Shown: positions 8,786-18,024 of the stretch, piece after piece
Position numbering within the stretch: the stretch's first letter is position 1
Layout of the letters: every line of letters starts with the position of its first letter
NCBI RefSeq assembly: GCF_026719745.1
Contig: NZ_JAPPRQ010000052.1
Span: 1 to 64,000, forward strand
Direction: 5' to 3'
Length of the DNA: 64,000 nt
Source: Clostridium sp. ZS2-4
Lineage (GTDB): Bacteria; Bacillota; Clostridia; Clostridiales; Clostridiaceae
Notes under the pieces: model-generated
What the model was told of the DNA's origin: nothing
What the model saw: the letters and a program-made list of their open reading frames with translations, nothing else
Databases searched by the model: none
Position numbers and translations under genes: made by a program

Positions 8786-9742
8786 TTAGCTATACAAAAA
8801 ACACCTAACCTCTCTACCATTAACATTAACCAATTCAGGTTTTTCCTTTGTACATCTCTCCATACACTTAGTGCATCTTGTACTAAAAGGGCACCCTTTA
8901 GGTAAATTTAATGGGTTAGGAACTACTCCCTCTATCATAAAGAGTTTTTCTTTATTACCATCAATTTTAGGTATAGAGTTTAAAAGTCCCTCAGTATAAG
9001 GATGAAGCGGCTTTTCGAATATCTCTCCCACTTTCCCTTTTTCTACAATTTGACCTGAATACATAACTACAACCTTGTCAGCAGTTTCTGCAACTACTCC
9101 TAAATCATGTGTTATAAGCAAAATAGATGTTCCAAACTTGTCTCTTAGCTTTAACATTAAATCTAAGATTTGCGCCTGAATTGTTACATCTAAAGCAGTA
9201 GTAGGTTCATCTGCAATCAAAAGCTCCGGACTGCAGGCAAGAGCTATGGCAATCATCACACGCTGTCTCATACCGCCACTCATTTGATGTGGATAATCCT
9301 TAACTCTCTTCTCCGGAGAAGGGATTCCAACTAGCTCAAGCATTTTCACAGCCTCTTTAGCAGCCTCCTTTTTACTCATATTCTTATGTCTAATTAAGGT
9401 TTCACATATCTGCCTTTCTATAGTAAAAACAGGGTTTAAGGATGTCATAGGTTCTTGAAATATCATGGATATTTTGTTCCCTCTTATATCCTGCATTTGT
9501 CTTTTATTTTTCTTTAGTAAATCTTCCCCATTAAATAAAATTTCACCTTCTGCTATTTCTCCTGGAGGGCTCTGTATCAATCTCATTATAGATAACGATG
9601 TTACACTTTTTCCGCTGCCCGACTCTCCAACAATAGCAACAACATCTCCCTTTTCTACTTGAAAATCCACCCCATTTACTGCATTAACAACTCCAGCTTT
9701 TGTTTTAAATTGTGTTTTTAAATTTTTAACTTCTAATAACAT
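8786..9742 (-). CDS. dppD: Dipeptide/oligopeptide ABC transporter ATPase (DppD/OppD type)
   Basis: A 318-residue ABC ATPase with GESGSGKSV, the distinctive Walker A variant of DppD/OppD, signature MSGGMRQR, Walker [13 protein letters not shown] and H-loop ITHDLGVV. The C-terminal peptide-transporter extension contains [18 protein letters not shown]. Partner of the DppF-type ATPase. GGGGGAAGACCAC precedes the ATG at 9742. It lies between dppC and dppF with gaps under 15 bases, so translation is probably coupled. Assignment as DppD rather than OppD follows operon order and is not certain. Confidence 0.9.
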   Translation of the reverse strand: MLLEVKNLKTQFKTKAGVVNAVNGVDFQVEKGDVVAIVGESGSGKSVTSLSIMRLIQSPPGEIAEGEILFNGEDLLKKNKRQMQDIRGNKISMIFQEPMTSLNPVFTIERQICETLIRHKNMSKKEAAKEAVKMLELVGIPSPEKRVKDYPHQMSGGMRQRVMIAIALACSPELLIADEPTTALDVTIQAQILDLMLKLRDKFGTSILLITHDLGVVAETADKVVVMYSGQIVEKGKVGEIFEKPLHPYTEGLLNSIPKIDGNKEKLFMIEGVVPNPLNLPKGCPFSTRCTKCMERCTKEKPELVNVNGREVRCFLYS

Positions 9743-9755
9743 GTGGTCTTCCCCC

Positions 9756-10664
9756 TTAATTACGTAATCTTGGATCTAAAGCATCACGTAGTCCATCACC
9801 AAATAAATTGAATGCAAGAACTGTAATAGTTATGGCTATACCAGGGAAAATAACTATATGAGGTGCATTAAAAAAATACCCTCTTCCTGAACCTAACATG
9901 CTTCCCCATTCTGCAGCAGGCGGCCGAACCCCTAGTCCTAGAAATCCTAAAGCGGCTGTATCTAAAATTGCTGAAGATATCCCTAATGTAGCACGCACAA
10001 CAATAGGTGAAATAACATTAGGTAAAATATGCTTAAATATTATTGCACTATCACTATTTCCAATTACTCTTGCAGATTGAACATATTCACTTTCTTTTAT
10101 AGCTAAAATTGAACTTCTAACTATACGTGCATATTCTGGAATAGTTACAATACTGATTGCAATAATAGCCTTGTCTATACCACGACCTAATGCACTCATA
10201 AAAGCTATAGCCAAAAGTAATGATGGAAAAGCTAAAATTATATCCATAAATCTCATAATAAGCATATCTATTTTTCCACCATAATATCCTGCAGTAGCTC
10301 CTAATACCGTTCCTATGGATAATGCAAAGGTAACAGCCATTATACCTACTCTCAATGAAATTTTTGTACCATCAATAATTCTGCTTAAAATATCTCTTCC
10401 TTGCTCATCAGTACCAAACCAATGTAACTTGGATGGAGCTTGTAAACTTTGAGATAATTCTCCAACGTTAGGGTTATAAGGCATAATATATTTTCCCAAA
10501 ACAGCTATAATAATCAAGAGTACTATTATAACCATTCCAAATACAGCCGTCTTATTTTGTCTTAACATATTCCACATTTCTCTCCATTGAGAAAAATTCT
10601 TTTTTTCTTTCATTTCTTCACTTTTATCTATAAAATTATCTTTTACTTCTAAATTATTTTCCAT
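9756..10664 (-). CDS. dppC: Peptide ABC transporter permease (DppC type)
   Basis: A 302-residue permease. A soluble N-terminal segment (about 1-40) is followed by a first membrane helix (TAVFGMVIIVLLIIIAVLG), the OppC-type region YNPN...HWFGTDEQGRDILSRII, then the core transmembrane domain with the loop EYVQSARVIGNSDSAIIFKHILPN that contacts the ATPase. It ends DALDPRLRN, typical of DppC/OppC. ATG at 10664 follows AAAGGAGG. Pairs with the DppB-type permease to form the peptide channel in the cytoplasmic membrane. Confidence 0.92.
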   Translation of the reverse strand: MENNLEVKDNFIDKSEEMKEKKNFSQWREMWNMLRQNKTAVFGMVIIVLLIIIAVLGKYIMPYNPNVGELSQSLQAPSKLHWFGTDEQGRDILSRIIDGTKISLRVGIMAVTFALSIGTVLGATAGYYGGKIDMLIMRFMDIILAFPSLLLAIAFMSALGRGIDKAIIAISIVTIPEYARIVRSSILAIKESEYVQSARVIGNSDSAIIFKHILPNVISPIVVRATLGISSAILDTAALGFLGLGVRPPAAEWGSMLGSGRGYFFNAPHIVIFPGIAITITVLAFNLFGDGLRDALDPRLRN

Positions 10665-10677
10665 ATTAAGACCTCCT

Positions 10678-11682
10678 TTAAGAATATTTGATTCTTGGGT
10701 CTAACTGAGCATACAGTAGATCTACAAGTAAATTTACAACGACAAATATTATTGCTAACATCATAACAGATCCTTGAACTACAGGATAATCTGATTTTAA
10801 AATTGCATCTACGGTATAGCTTCCAATCCCCGGCCATGAAAAAACAGTTTCAGTTAAAACCGCTCCGCCAAGTAAAGAACCTAATTGAAGTCCTATTACT
10901 GTAACAATAGGAATTAAAGCATTTCTTAAAGCATGACTTAATATAACAACTTTTTCAAAAACTCCTTTTGACCTTGCAGTACGTACATAATCCTGTCTTA
11001 TTACTTCAAGCATTGTAGACCTTGTCATACGTGTAATTATAGCAGTAGAATATGATGCTAGAGCAACAGCTGGTAATATTATATGACTTAAAGCATCTTT
11101 AAAAGCTTCCATGTTTCCCGTGAGTAAGCTATCTAACAAATATAATCCTGTAATATGCTGTGGTTCCATTCCAATTTGTATTCTTCCAGCTACAGGCAAA
11201 ATCCCTAAATTTACAGAAAACAATACAATAAGCATAAGCCCAAGCCAAAATATAGGCATTGATACTCCTAGTAAAGATATAATCATACTTATATAATCAA
11301 CAATTGTATTCTGCTTAACAGCTGAGATAACCCCTATAAGAATACCAAAAATTGAAGCTAATATAATTGAAACTAAAGCAAGCTCAACTGTAGCTGGAAA
11401 TCTTGAACCTAACTCTTTTGCCACAGAAGTTTTAGTAATAAGCGAATTTCCTAAATCCCCTTGCAATATACCTTTTAAGAACTCAAAATATTGTATATAT
11501 AATGGTTGATTTAATCCCAATTCCTCTCTAAGCTTTGCAATCTGTTCAGTAGTTGCATGTTGTCCTAAAATTATACTTGTAGGATCGTTTGTAAATACAT
11601 GCATTACTAAAAATACCATTATGGAAACTCCAATTAAAACTGGAATAAGCATAAGCAGTCTTTTGACTATATATTTAACCAT
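10678..11682 (-). CDS. dppB: Peptide ABC transporter permease (DppB type)
   Basis: A 334-residue permease starting MVKYIVKRLLMLIPVLIGVS, the standard DppB/OppB first membrane helix. A large external segment (TNDPTSIILG...LGLNQPLYIQYFEFL) follows, then five core helices with the coupling loop YVRTARSKGV and the tail LLYAQLDPRIKYS. The frame is open to an upstream ATG at 11724, but GGGGG seven bases before the ATG at 11682 decides the start. A hairpin separates it from dppA upstream. Confidence 0.92.
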   Translation of the reverse strand: MVKYIVKRLLMLIPVLIGVSIMVFLVMHVFTNDPTSIILGQHATTEQIAKLREELGLNQPLYIQYFEFLKGILQGDLGNSLITKTSVAKELGSRFPATVELALVSIILASIFGILIGVISAVKQNTIVDYISMIISLLGVSMPIFWLGLMLIVLFSVNLGILPVAGRIQIGMEPQHITGLYLLDSLLTGNMEAFKDALSHIILPAVALASYSTAIITRMTRSTMLEVIRQDYVRTARSKGVFEKVVILSHALRNALIPIVTVIGLQLGSLLGGAVLTETVFSWPGIGSYTVDAILKSDYPVVQGSVMMLAIIFVVVNLLVDLLYAQLDPRIKYS

Positions 11683-11710
11683 ATATTTTCCCCCTATATC
11701 CAAATATGAA

Positions 11711-11741
11711 AATGGGAAACCCACAAAAGGGGGTTTCCATT
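11711..11741 (-). terminator. Intercistronic hairpin between dppA and dppB
   Basis: Hairpin (ATGGAAACCC pairing with GGGTTTCC-AT) with only a weak T-run. Its place between the binding-protein gene and the permease genes suggests partial termination or mRNA end protection, raising dppA over dppBCDF. Confidence 0.55.
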
Positions 11742-11760
11742 TATAAGTTTTACTATTAAA

Positions 11761-13335
11761 CTACTCTTTATCGACATCCTTTAAGAATATAACTCCCGTT
11801 GGATGATACTTAAATCCTTTAACCTTAGACGAATATGCTGCCATACTCTGAGCACTTGAAATTGGCAACCATGGTGCATCTTTTGCTAGTATTTCTTGAA
11901 TTTCTTTGTATAATTCATTTCTCACCTCTCCATTTGGCGTTTGTCTTGCTTCAGCAAGAAGTTTATCTACTTTATCATTTTTATATTTTGCTGCATTCAG
12001 ACTTGATGCGATTTCATTTGAATCAAGTAGTGATAAGAAGTTATCTGCATCTCCATTATCTCCAGTCCATCCATAGAACATTATATCTCCTTCACCTTGT
12101 TTTGTTTTTTCTTTATATTCTGTCCAAGTATAAGGTTCTACTGTAGCTTTAACTCCAACCTTTAATAAGTATCCTTGAATAGCTTCTGCTAGTTTTTGTC
12201 CTACTGGATTATATGGTCTTGGATTTGAATAAACTATCATTTTTATTTGTAAGTTTTCTTTTCCCAACTCCTTTAACATAGCCTTTGCTTTTTCTGGATT
12301 GTATTCATAAGGTTTAACCTTATCATTAAATCCTGGTATAAAGCTTGGCATCTGGCTATTTGCTACTTCTGAATATCCTTGATATAAGAATTTAACTAAT
12401 TCTTCTCTATCTATAGCATGACTTATTGCCTCTCTTAACTTCGCATTATCAAATGGAGGTCTAGAACAGTTAAATGCCATATAATTTATATTCATTCCTG
12501 GCTGTTTAAGCACATTTGAGCCTGATTTCTCAATTTGTGCAACATCATTAGGATCAACTCCATCAATAATATCTACTTGCCCTGCCATGAGTTCACTAGC
12601 ACGAACAGAATTCTCTTTAGTAAACTTAAACACAACTTTATTAACTTTAGCCTTTTTATCCCAATATTTTTCGTTTCTTTCCAAAACAATTGACTGTCCT
12701 CTATCCCATTTAACAAATTTAAATGGTCCAGTTCCTACAGGATTTTCTATAAACTTATCTCCATATTTTTCTACAGCTGTTGGACTTACTATAGGCGCTG
12801 CAAGACACATAGCCAAATTTGCAAGAAATGGAGTATATGGCTCTTTCAAAAGAATTTTAACAGTGTAAGTATCTACTACTTTCACCTTATCTACTGGTCC
12901 AAAAGTAAAAGATGCATATGGCATATCATCTGTTCTCTTTGGAGGTAACTGCCTATCTATGCTAAACTTTACTGCTTCAGCATTAAAATCAGTTTCATCA
13001 TGAAATTTAACTCCTTGACGTAATTTAAAAGTATACTCTTTTCCATCAGGACTTACATTCCATTCTGTTGCAAGACATGGTTCTAAATCTGTAGAATCAC
13101 TTTTGTATTTTAGCAATCCCTCATAAACATTTACCATAACTTTAGCAGATTCACCATCATCTACAAAAGCTGGATCCAATCCTCTGGGATCAGCACCTTG
13201 TGCAAATACCAATGTTTTTTCAGCATTTCCTTTTGCCCCAGTACTTTTTTCATTACTTTTGCTGCCGCATCCTACAAGTAAACTGCTGACAACAAAAACA
13301 GATGCCAAAACTACTGAAATTATTTTTTTCTTCAT
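11761..13335 (-). CDS. dppA: Peptide ABC transporter substrate-binding lipoprotein
   Basis: A 524-residue family 5 solute-binding protein. The signal peptide ends in a lipobox (LLVGC, Cys23), so it is anchored on the outer face of the membrane. The mature protein has the family pattern: DPRGLDPAFVDD, a KVMVNVYEGLLKY segment, EWNVSPDGKEYTFKLRQGVKFHD, and NEKYWDKKAKVNKV. It captures peptides (or nickel/haem-type ligands in some relatives) and delivers them to DppBC. GGGGGAGG precedes the ATG. First gene of dppABCDF; the cognate membrane and ATPase genes follow in order. Confidence 0.92.
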   Translation of the reverse strand: MKKKIISVVLASVFVVSSLLVGCGSKSNEKSTGAKGNAEKTLVFAQGADPRGLDPAFVDDGESAKVMVNVYEGLLKYKSDSTDLEPCLATEWNVSPDGKEYTFKLRQGVKFHDETDFNAEAVKFSIDRQLPPKRTDDMPYASFTFGPVDKVKVVDTYTVKILLKEPYTPFLANLAMCLAAPIVSPTAVEKYGDKFIENPVGTGPFKFVKWDRGQSIVLERNEKYWDKKAKVNKVVFKFTKENSVRASELMAGQVDIIDGVDPNDVAQIEKSGSNVLKQPGMNINYMAFNCSRPPFDNAKLREAISHAIDREELVKFLYQGYSEVANSQMPSFIPGFNDKVKPYEYNPEKAKAMLKELGKENLQIKMIVYSNPRPYNPVGQKLAEAIQGYLLKVGVKATVEPYTWTEYKEKTKQGEGDIMFYGWTGDNGDADNFLSLLDSNEIASSLNAAKYKNDKVDKLLAEARQTPNGEVRNELYKEIQEILAKDAPWLPISSAQSMAAYSSKVKGFKYHPTGVIFLKDVDKE

Positions 13336-13830
13336 ATTTCCTCCCCCTTTTTGCAGCGTTTCAGGTAAAATAATTCTTTTTTTTTGAATTCATACAGTTA
13401 TGCAAACGTAATCATAATTGTATATTTATCCATTCAGTGTTATGTTTTTATTTTATGCCTGAAACTTTTATTTTTGAATTTTATAAACAAAATCAGTTTA
13501 TATTTAATACAATTTCAACTAATCAGCAAATATGTTATCAAAACATCACCCCATTGCAGCTTAGTTAAAATTTTTTCATAAAAATATTAATACTCTATTG
13601 GAAACAAATACCTACAATACAAATATTTATTCACTCCCTATATTTTCTAATTATATCATTATTTTCTAATAATTGCAATATGTTTTAATCAATCTTTCAT
13701 ATCTTGTAAAAACGCCAATAATATAACTATAAAAATCTACTCCTAATTTTATCTACTTGACTATTTTGTTGAATAATTTTAGGAATTACCTTTGTATAAA
13801 ACTCACCTTTCACCATAAACAAAAAATAAA
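13336..13830. other. Intergenic region upstream of dppA, no gene seen
   Basis: About 500 AT-rich bases between tsaD and the dpp operon. It must contain the dppA promoter. A loose CodY-like sequence (13660-13674) is present but is weak evidence in DNA this AT-rich. No RNA gene or credible frame. Confidence 0.5.
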
Positions 13831-13858
13831 AATAAGCTGGCTATATAACCAACTTATT
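13831..13858 (-). terminator. tsaD terminator
   Basis: Imperfect hairpin (AATAAG-TTGG with CCAGCTTATT on the transcribed strand) followed by a T-rich tract, overlapping the tsaD stop. Confidence 0.7.
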
Positions 13859-14882
13859 ATCTTTCTCCCAATTTTAAGTTTGGAATCGCGTTCAATTCTA
13901 AAGAAGCTCTTTTTCCTCTTAATAACTCGTAATAAGCAGCACTTCCTATCATAGCTGCATTGTCTGTACATAATATTGGTTCTGGAAACAATACCTTTAT
14001 CCCCTTTTTCTTTCCTTCCTCAATCATTGAAGTTCTTAGACAGGAATTTGAAGCTACTCCACCAGCAATAGCAATTTTGTCTACCTTTTTTCTTTCGCAT
14101 GCCTTCATAGCATTATCTACCAAAACATCCACTACTGCCTTTTGGAAAGAAGCTGCTACATCAGCATTATTCACTTCTTCTTCTTTCATATTCATCTTGT
14201 TTAGATAATTCAGCACAGCTGATTTTATACCACTAAAGGAAAAATCCAAGCAATCCTTATCATGAAAATTAGCTCTTGGAAAAACTATAGCATCCTCATC
14301 ACCTTCTTTGGAAACCTTATCTATTTTGGGACCTCCAGGATATCCTAGTCCAATAGCTCTTGCTACTTTGTCAAAAGCCTCACCAGCCGCATCATCTCTC
14401 GTTTGGCCTAAAACTTCAAATTCTCCATAATCTTTCATATATACTATAAAAGTATGTCCTCCTGAAACTACAAGGCAAACAAATGGAGGTTCCAAATCTT
14501 TATATTGTATAAAATTAGAGCTTATATGCCCTTCTATATGATTTACTCCAATTAAAGGTTTATCTATTGCATAAGCAAGTCCTTTTGCATATTGAACCCC
14601 AACAAGTAAAGCGCCAACAAGTCCAGGTCCATAAGTAACCCCTACAGCATCTATATCTTTCAATGTTAAATTAGCTTCATCCAGAGCTTCTTGTACAACT
14701 AAAGCTATAGCTTCTATATGCTTTCTTGAAGCAACCTCCGGAACTACTCCACCAAACTTAGTATGAATATCTATTTGTGAAGCTATAACATTAGATAAAA
14801 CTTTTCTTCCATTTACTACTACTGCTGCTGCAGTTTCATCACAACTTGACTCTATAGCCAGTATTTTCATATCCTTTTCCAT
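13857..14882 (-). CDS. tsaD: tRNA N6-adenosine threonylcarbamoyltransferase
   Basis: A 341-residue Kae1/TsaD protein with the metal-binding HIEGH motif near 113-117, the ASKAR-type ATPase fold start [18 protein letters not shown], and VSGGHT and AGGVASNS nucleotide-binding segments. It transfers the threonylcarbamoyl group to A37 of ANN-decoding tRNAs, giving t6A, together with TsaB and TsaE, both encoded elsewhere in this window. ATG at 14882 has GAGAGGT upstream; an internal ATG at 14870 is an alternative. Single gene with its own terminator. Confidence 0.95.
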   Translation of the reverse strand: MEKDMKILAIESSCDETAAAVVVNGRKVLSNVIASQIDIHTKFGGVVPEVASRKHIEAIALVVQEALDEANLTLKDIDAVGVTYGPGLVGALLVGVQYAKGLAYAIDKPLIGVNHIEGHISSNFIQYKDLEPPFVCLVVSGGHTFIVYMKDYGEFEVLGQTRDDAAGEAFDKVARAIGLGYPGGPKIDKVSKEGDEDAIVFPRANFHDKDCLDFSFSGIKSAVLNYLNKMNMKEEEVNNADVAASFQKAVVDVLVDNAMKACERKKVDKIAIAGGVASNSCLRTSMIEEGKKKGIKVLFPEPILCTDNAAMIGSAAYYELLRGKRASLELNAIPNLKLGER

Positions 14883-14952
14883 TTTTATACCTCTCTTATA
14901 TATTAATAACCCAAGTTAATTCTAAACATTTTCCAGCAATAATTATACTTTA

Positions 14953-15486
14953 TTAACATTCATTACGCAAATATTCATTTGTGTGTAATTTATGTGTTCT
15001 TTCCAAATCCAATAAAAACTGCTTCATATATATTTCTTTTCCATTTATTTTCCCCATATATCCACCAATATTTCCATCTTTGCTTATAACCCTGTGGCAT
15101 GGTATGAATATAGGAATTTTATTAGCTTTATTTGCCTGACCAATAGCTTGTGCTCCTTTTGGCTTTCCAATAACTTTTCCAATTTCTCCATAACTTTTAG
15201 TATCTCCATAAGGAATAGAAATTAACGCCATCCAAACTTTTTCTTGAAATATCGACCCTTGAATTGACAGCGGAATGGTAAACTTTTTTCTTTTTCCTTT
15301 AAAATATTCATCTAATTGTTCAATAACCTTTCCACTTCCATAGTCATCTCGCCTTATTTTTTTATTTTCAGCTTTAAATACCTCAAAGCTTTCTTCTCCA
15401 AATTCCACTCTGCAAATACCTTTTTCATTTAAAACTATATAGATTTTTCCTAAAGGTGAATTATATTTACTATATATTTGTTTCAC
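14953..15486 (-). CDS. ogt: Methylated-DNA-[protein]-cysteine S-methyltransferase
   Basis: A 177-residue suicide DNA-repair protein that removes alkyl groups from O6-methylguanine. The active-site motif PCHRV (Cys about 131) is present, with the helix-turn-helix region SYGEIGKVIGKPKGAQAIGQANKANK and the N-terminal ribonuclease-like domain. The GTG start at 15486 has GAGAGGT upstream. No Ada-type regulatory domain. A short C-terminal extension after the core (LERTHKLHTNEYLRNEC) ends in Cys. The gene stands alone, divergent from the RusA-like gene. Confidence 0.9.
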   Translation of the reverse strand: MKQIYSKYNSPLGKIYIVLNEKGICRVEFGEESFEVFKAENKKIRRDDYGSGKVIEQLDEYFKGKRKKFTIPLSIQGSIFQEKVWMALISIPYGDTKSYGEIGKVIGKPKGAQAIGQANKANKIPIFIPCHRVISKDGNIGGYMGKINGKEIYMKQFLLDLERTHKLHTNEYLRNEC

Positions 15487-15576
15487 AATTATACCTCTCT
15501 GTAAAATTTAATATTAATTTAATCGAACATATGTGCTATAATTAGATTTGAAAGAAACATAAAAGGAGTTAACATT

Positions 15577-16200
15577 ATGTCTAATACTTATGCTAAAATT
15601 ATAATACAAGGTTCTCCTATCTCAAAATCGAATTTTAAACTTTCTAATATTCATGGCAGATCAATTTTACCTAACAATTCTGGTAAGTATCACGATAGAT
15701 ATGCTATATATGAAGAACAAATAGCTTATGAAGCAAGATTGCAAAACCCTAATACTGTGCTTACAGAATCTTTAATAGCCATTTTAAAGGTTTATTATAA
15801 AAGTAAAAAAAGACATCCCGATACTACTAATATACCTAAGAGTATCTTCGACGGTATTGAGAAAAGTGGAATAATTATTAATGATGCTCAAATACGCAGG
15901 CTTATTATAGAAGAATATTATGATGATAAAAATCCCAGATTTGAACTAGAACTTTTTGGAGAAAGCAGCTATTATATGAATTACGAAATACGTGAAAAAC
16001 AAGTTTCTTCTCCTCCTATGGAATATTCTCCTCCACCAAATAAAAAATCAAATGGAGTACCTAAGCCAAAAAATAAAATAAAAAATGAAAATCAACTTCA
16101 CTGTGAAATCTGTGGTAAATCCATCAAAAAAGAAAATGCCATTTTCGCTAATAAAGGTCAAACAATATTATGTCACAACTGCTTAAAAAAGTTATTTTAA
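15577..16200 (+). CDS. RusA-like nuclease-fold protein with C-terminal zinc ribbon
   Basis: A 207-residue protein. Residues 1-130 resemble RusA Holliday junction resolvases: QGSPISKSNF at the start, HPDTTNIPKSIFDGIEKSGI at 80-99, and NDAQI at 102-106. In RusA the acidic motif is D-x-D-N; here it is D82-T-T-N85, so one usual catalytic Asp is Thr, while D92 and D103 remain. A Pro/Lys-rich linker (145-170) leads to a tail with CEIC (176-179) and CHNC (199-202), a probable zinc ribbon. AAGGAGT precedes the ATG. RusA genes are usually phage-borne, but no phage genes are nearby. Function uncertain. Confidence 0.7.
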   Translation: MSNTYAKIIIQGSPISKSNFKLSNIHGRSILPNNSGKYHDRYAIYEEQIAYEARLQNPNTVLTESLIAILKVYYKSKKRHPDTTNIPKSIFDGIEKSGIIINDAQIRRLIIEEYYDDKNPRFELELFGESSYYMNYEIREKQVSSPPMEYSPPPNKKSNGVPKPKNKIKNENQLHCEICGKSIKKENAIFANKGQTILCHNCLKKLF

Positions 16201-16235
16201 AAGCCTACAGAAAAATTTTTCTATAGGCTTCTTTT
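16199..16235. terminator. Bidirectional terminator
   Basis: Hairpin with arms AAGCCTA-AGAAAAA and complement (one mismatch) and T-rich flanks, between convergent genes. Confidence 0.8.
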
Positions 16236-17210
16236 ACTTATTTTCTTTACATATTCCGCTGCATTTTTACCCGCTCTATAACTCTCTTCAGTAATATGCT
16301 CTATCATATCATGAACATATAAGATATTTCCACAAGCATATACTCCTTGTATATTTGTTTTCATATCCTCATCAACTTCTGGACCTCTTGTAGAAGAAAG
16401 CACATTTATTCCGGCTTTCACTGCAAGCTGATTATCTGGAAATAATCCAACAGATAGTAATAAGGTATTACACTCTATGTATTCCTGAGTGCCCTCTATT
16501 GGTACCTTGTTTTTATCAACTTCAGCTATAGTAACCCCCTCTACTCTCTCTTTTCCTTTTATATTTATAACTGTATAAGACAATTTTAATGGTATATTAA
16601 AATCATCTAGGCATTTGACTACATTCTTTTCACTTCCCTCAGGACAAGGCATAATTCCAATAACAGCTTTAACATTTGCCCCTTCAATGGTCATTCTTCT
16701 AGCCATCATAAGAGCAATATCTCCTGATCCCAAAACTACTACTTCTTTTCCTGGCAAATACCCTTCAAGATTAATAAATTTTTGAACTGTACCCGCAGTA
16801 TAAATACCTGCAATTCTACTTCCAGGTATACTTATTGCACCTCTAGGCTTTTCTCGGCACCCCGTTGCAAGTATGACCGCTTTTGCTCTTATTTGTATAA
16901 TCCCTTCTTTATCATTCACTGCTGTTAGAAGCTTATCACTACTAAAATCTAAAACCATAGTATCTAACTTATATTCTATATTTAATTTTATTAATTCATC
17001 GATAAATCTTTGAGCATATTCTGGTCCAGTAAGTTCTTCATTAAAAATTCCAAGCCCATAACCACTATGAATACATTGGTTAAGCATTCCACCTAACTGA
17101 TTCTCCCTTTCTAAAACCAAAATACTATCTGCCCCTTCATTTTTAGCTTTTACTGCTGCTGCAAGTCCGGCTGGTCCTCCACCAACCACTACTATATCGT
17201 ACTCTTGCAT
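16221..17210 (-). CDS. FAD/NAD(P)-dependent oxidoreductase
   Basis: A 329-residue flavoprotein of the thioredoxin-reductase-like fold. The N-terminal FAD site is DIVVVGGGPAGLAAAV; a second dinucleotide site (EVVVLGSGDIALMMARR) lies near 150-166; the FAD-closing motif is GVYACGNILYVHDMIEHI. There is no redox CxxC pair. The segment GGMLNQCIHSGYGLGIF resembles the oxidoreductase that accompanies clostridial glycerol-3-phosphate dehydrogenase genes, but no glp partner is next to it here, so the substrate is unknown. AGGGGGAG precedes the ATG. A lipoprotein gene lies 17 bases upstream on the same strand and may be co-transcribed. Confidence 0.8.
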   Translation of the reverse strand: MQEYDIVVVGGGPAGLAAAVKAKNEGADSILVLERENQLGGMLNQCIHSGYGLGIFNEELTGPEYAQRFIDELIKLNIEYKLDTMVLDFSSDKLLTAVNDKEGIIQIRAKAVILATGCREKPRGAISIPGSRIAGIYTAGTVQKFINLEGYLPGKEVVVLGSGDIALMMARRMTIEGANVKAVIGIMPCPEGSEKNVVKCLDDFNIPLKLSYTVINIKGKERVEGVTIAEVDKNKVPIEGTQEYIECNTLLLSVGLFPDNQLAVKAGINVLSSTRGPEVDEDMKTNIQGVYACGNILYVHDMIEHITEESYRAGKNAAEYVKKISKRSL

Positions 17211-17227
17211 TCTAAACTCCCCCTATT

Positions 17228-17791
17228 CTAGAATTCATACTGATAAGTACTTTTTATAGTATAATTTTCTAATTTAATTTTATCATTTTTTATCTCTTCT
17301 GGGTAATATATAATACTCCAAGGTCTAGACATATTTGGAGGTAATACTCCGAAATCCTCTTTAGAAAAGAAAAAATTTTCCGAAGCAACCACTTCTTCAT
17401 TAACTACTATATCTAACTTTACATCTAAATTGAATATTGAATAAGAGTATCCATTCCTAACCAATAAATCTATGACTATTTCCCCTTCTTCCAAATATCG
17501 CAATCCCATACTATTAAAAGAAATAGTATCCTTTGGAACATCACCTAATTTATTTAAAAATTCTTGTATTTCTTTTTTAGTTTCATCATCTATCACAGAT
17601 AAATCTGCTGCAGGTCCAAAGCTATATTGTTGATTTATCACAGCTTTTTGTTCTTTTTGTTCTTTTTGTTCTTGTTGTTCTTTCTGCTGTTTTTTTATGT
17701 TATCACCATCTTTATAAGACTTTGCGGCACTAGAATTACACCCTGAAAACAATATTATAAATATTACTATCAAGGAAGTTATTTTTTTCAT
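17228..17791 (-). CDS. Hypothetical lipoprotein
   Basis: A 187-residue protein not assigned to a family. The signal peptide ends in a lipobox (LFSGC, Cys18), so it is expected on the outer membrane face. Residues 33-49 are a low-complexity Lys/Glu/Gln tract with short direct repeats (QEQKEQKEQK), probably a flexible spacer. The C-terminal half is a predicted beta-rich globular domain (SFNSMGLRYLEEGEIVIDLLVRN, SIIYYPEEI), reminiscent of SLAP-type bacterial surface domains; this resemblance is tentative. GAGGAGAGG precedes the ATG. Confidence 0.75.
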   Translation of the reverse strand: MKKITSLIVIFIILFSGCNSSAAKSYKDGDNIKKQQKEQQEQKEQKEQKAVINQQYSFGPAADLSVIDDETKKEIQEFLNKLGDVPKDTISFNSMGLRYLEEGEIVIDLLVRNGYSYSIFNLDVKLDIVVNEEVVASENFFFSKEDFGVLPPNMSRPWSIIYYPEEIKNDKIKLENYTIKSTYQYEF

Positions 17792-18024
17792 ATTACCTCT
17801 CCTCTGATGAAAAAAATTGTTTCATATGAAAAACAGTGTAATTATATCACTCTATGAATTCTCTGTCTATGAAAATAATGATAAGCTTAATTGGTAAAAT
17901 TATAAAGTATTTATGAAAATATTATTTAATATGGAATATATTTTAATTTGAGGGCTAAAATTATATAATAGGTTTATATTTTAAGTTTTTTAATTATGCC
18001 CATCATCACTTTAGGAGGTATTCC

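Noticed and set aside
13660-13674. CodY-box-like sequence upstream of dppA (12 of 15 positions)
   Set aside because: Such matches are common by chance in DNA this AT-rich, and it lies over 300 bases from the dppA start.
15577-16200. Prophage remnant around the RusA-like gene
   Set aside because: No integrase, capsid, lysis or att-like repeats flank it; neighbours are ordinary chromosomal genes.
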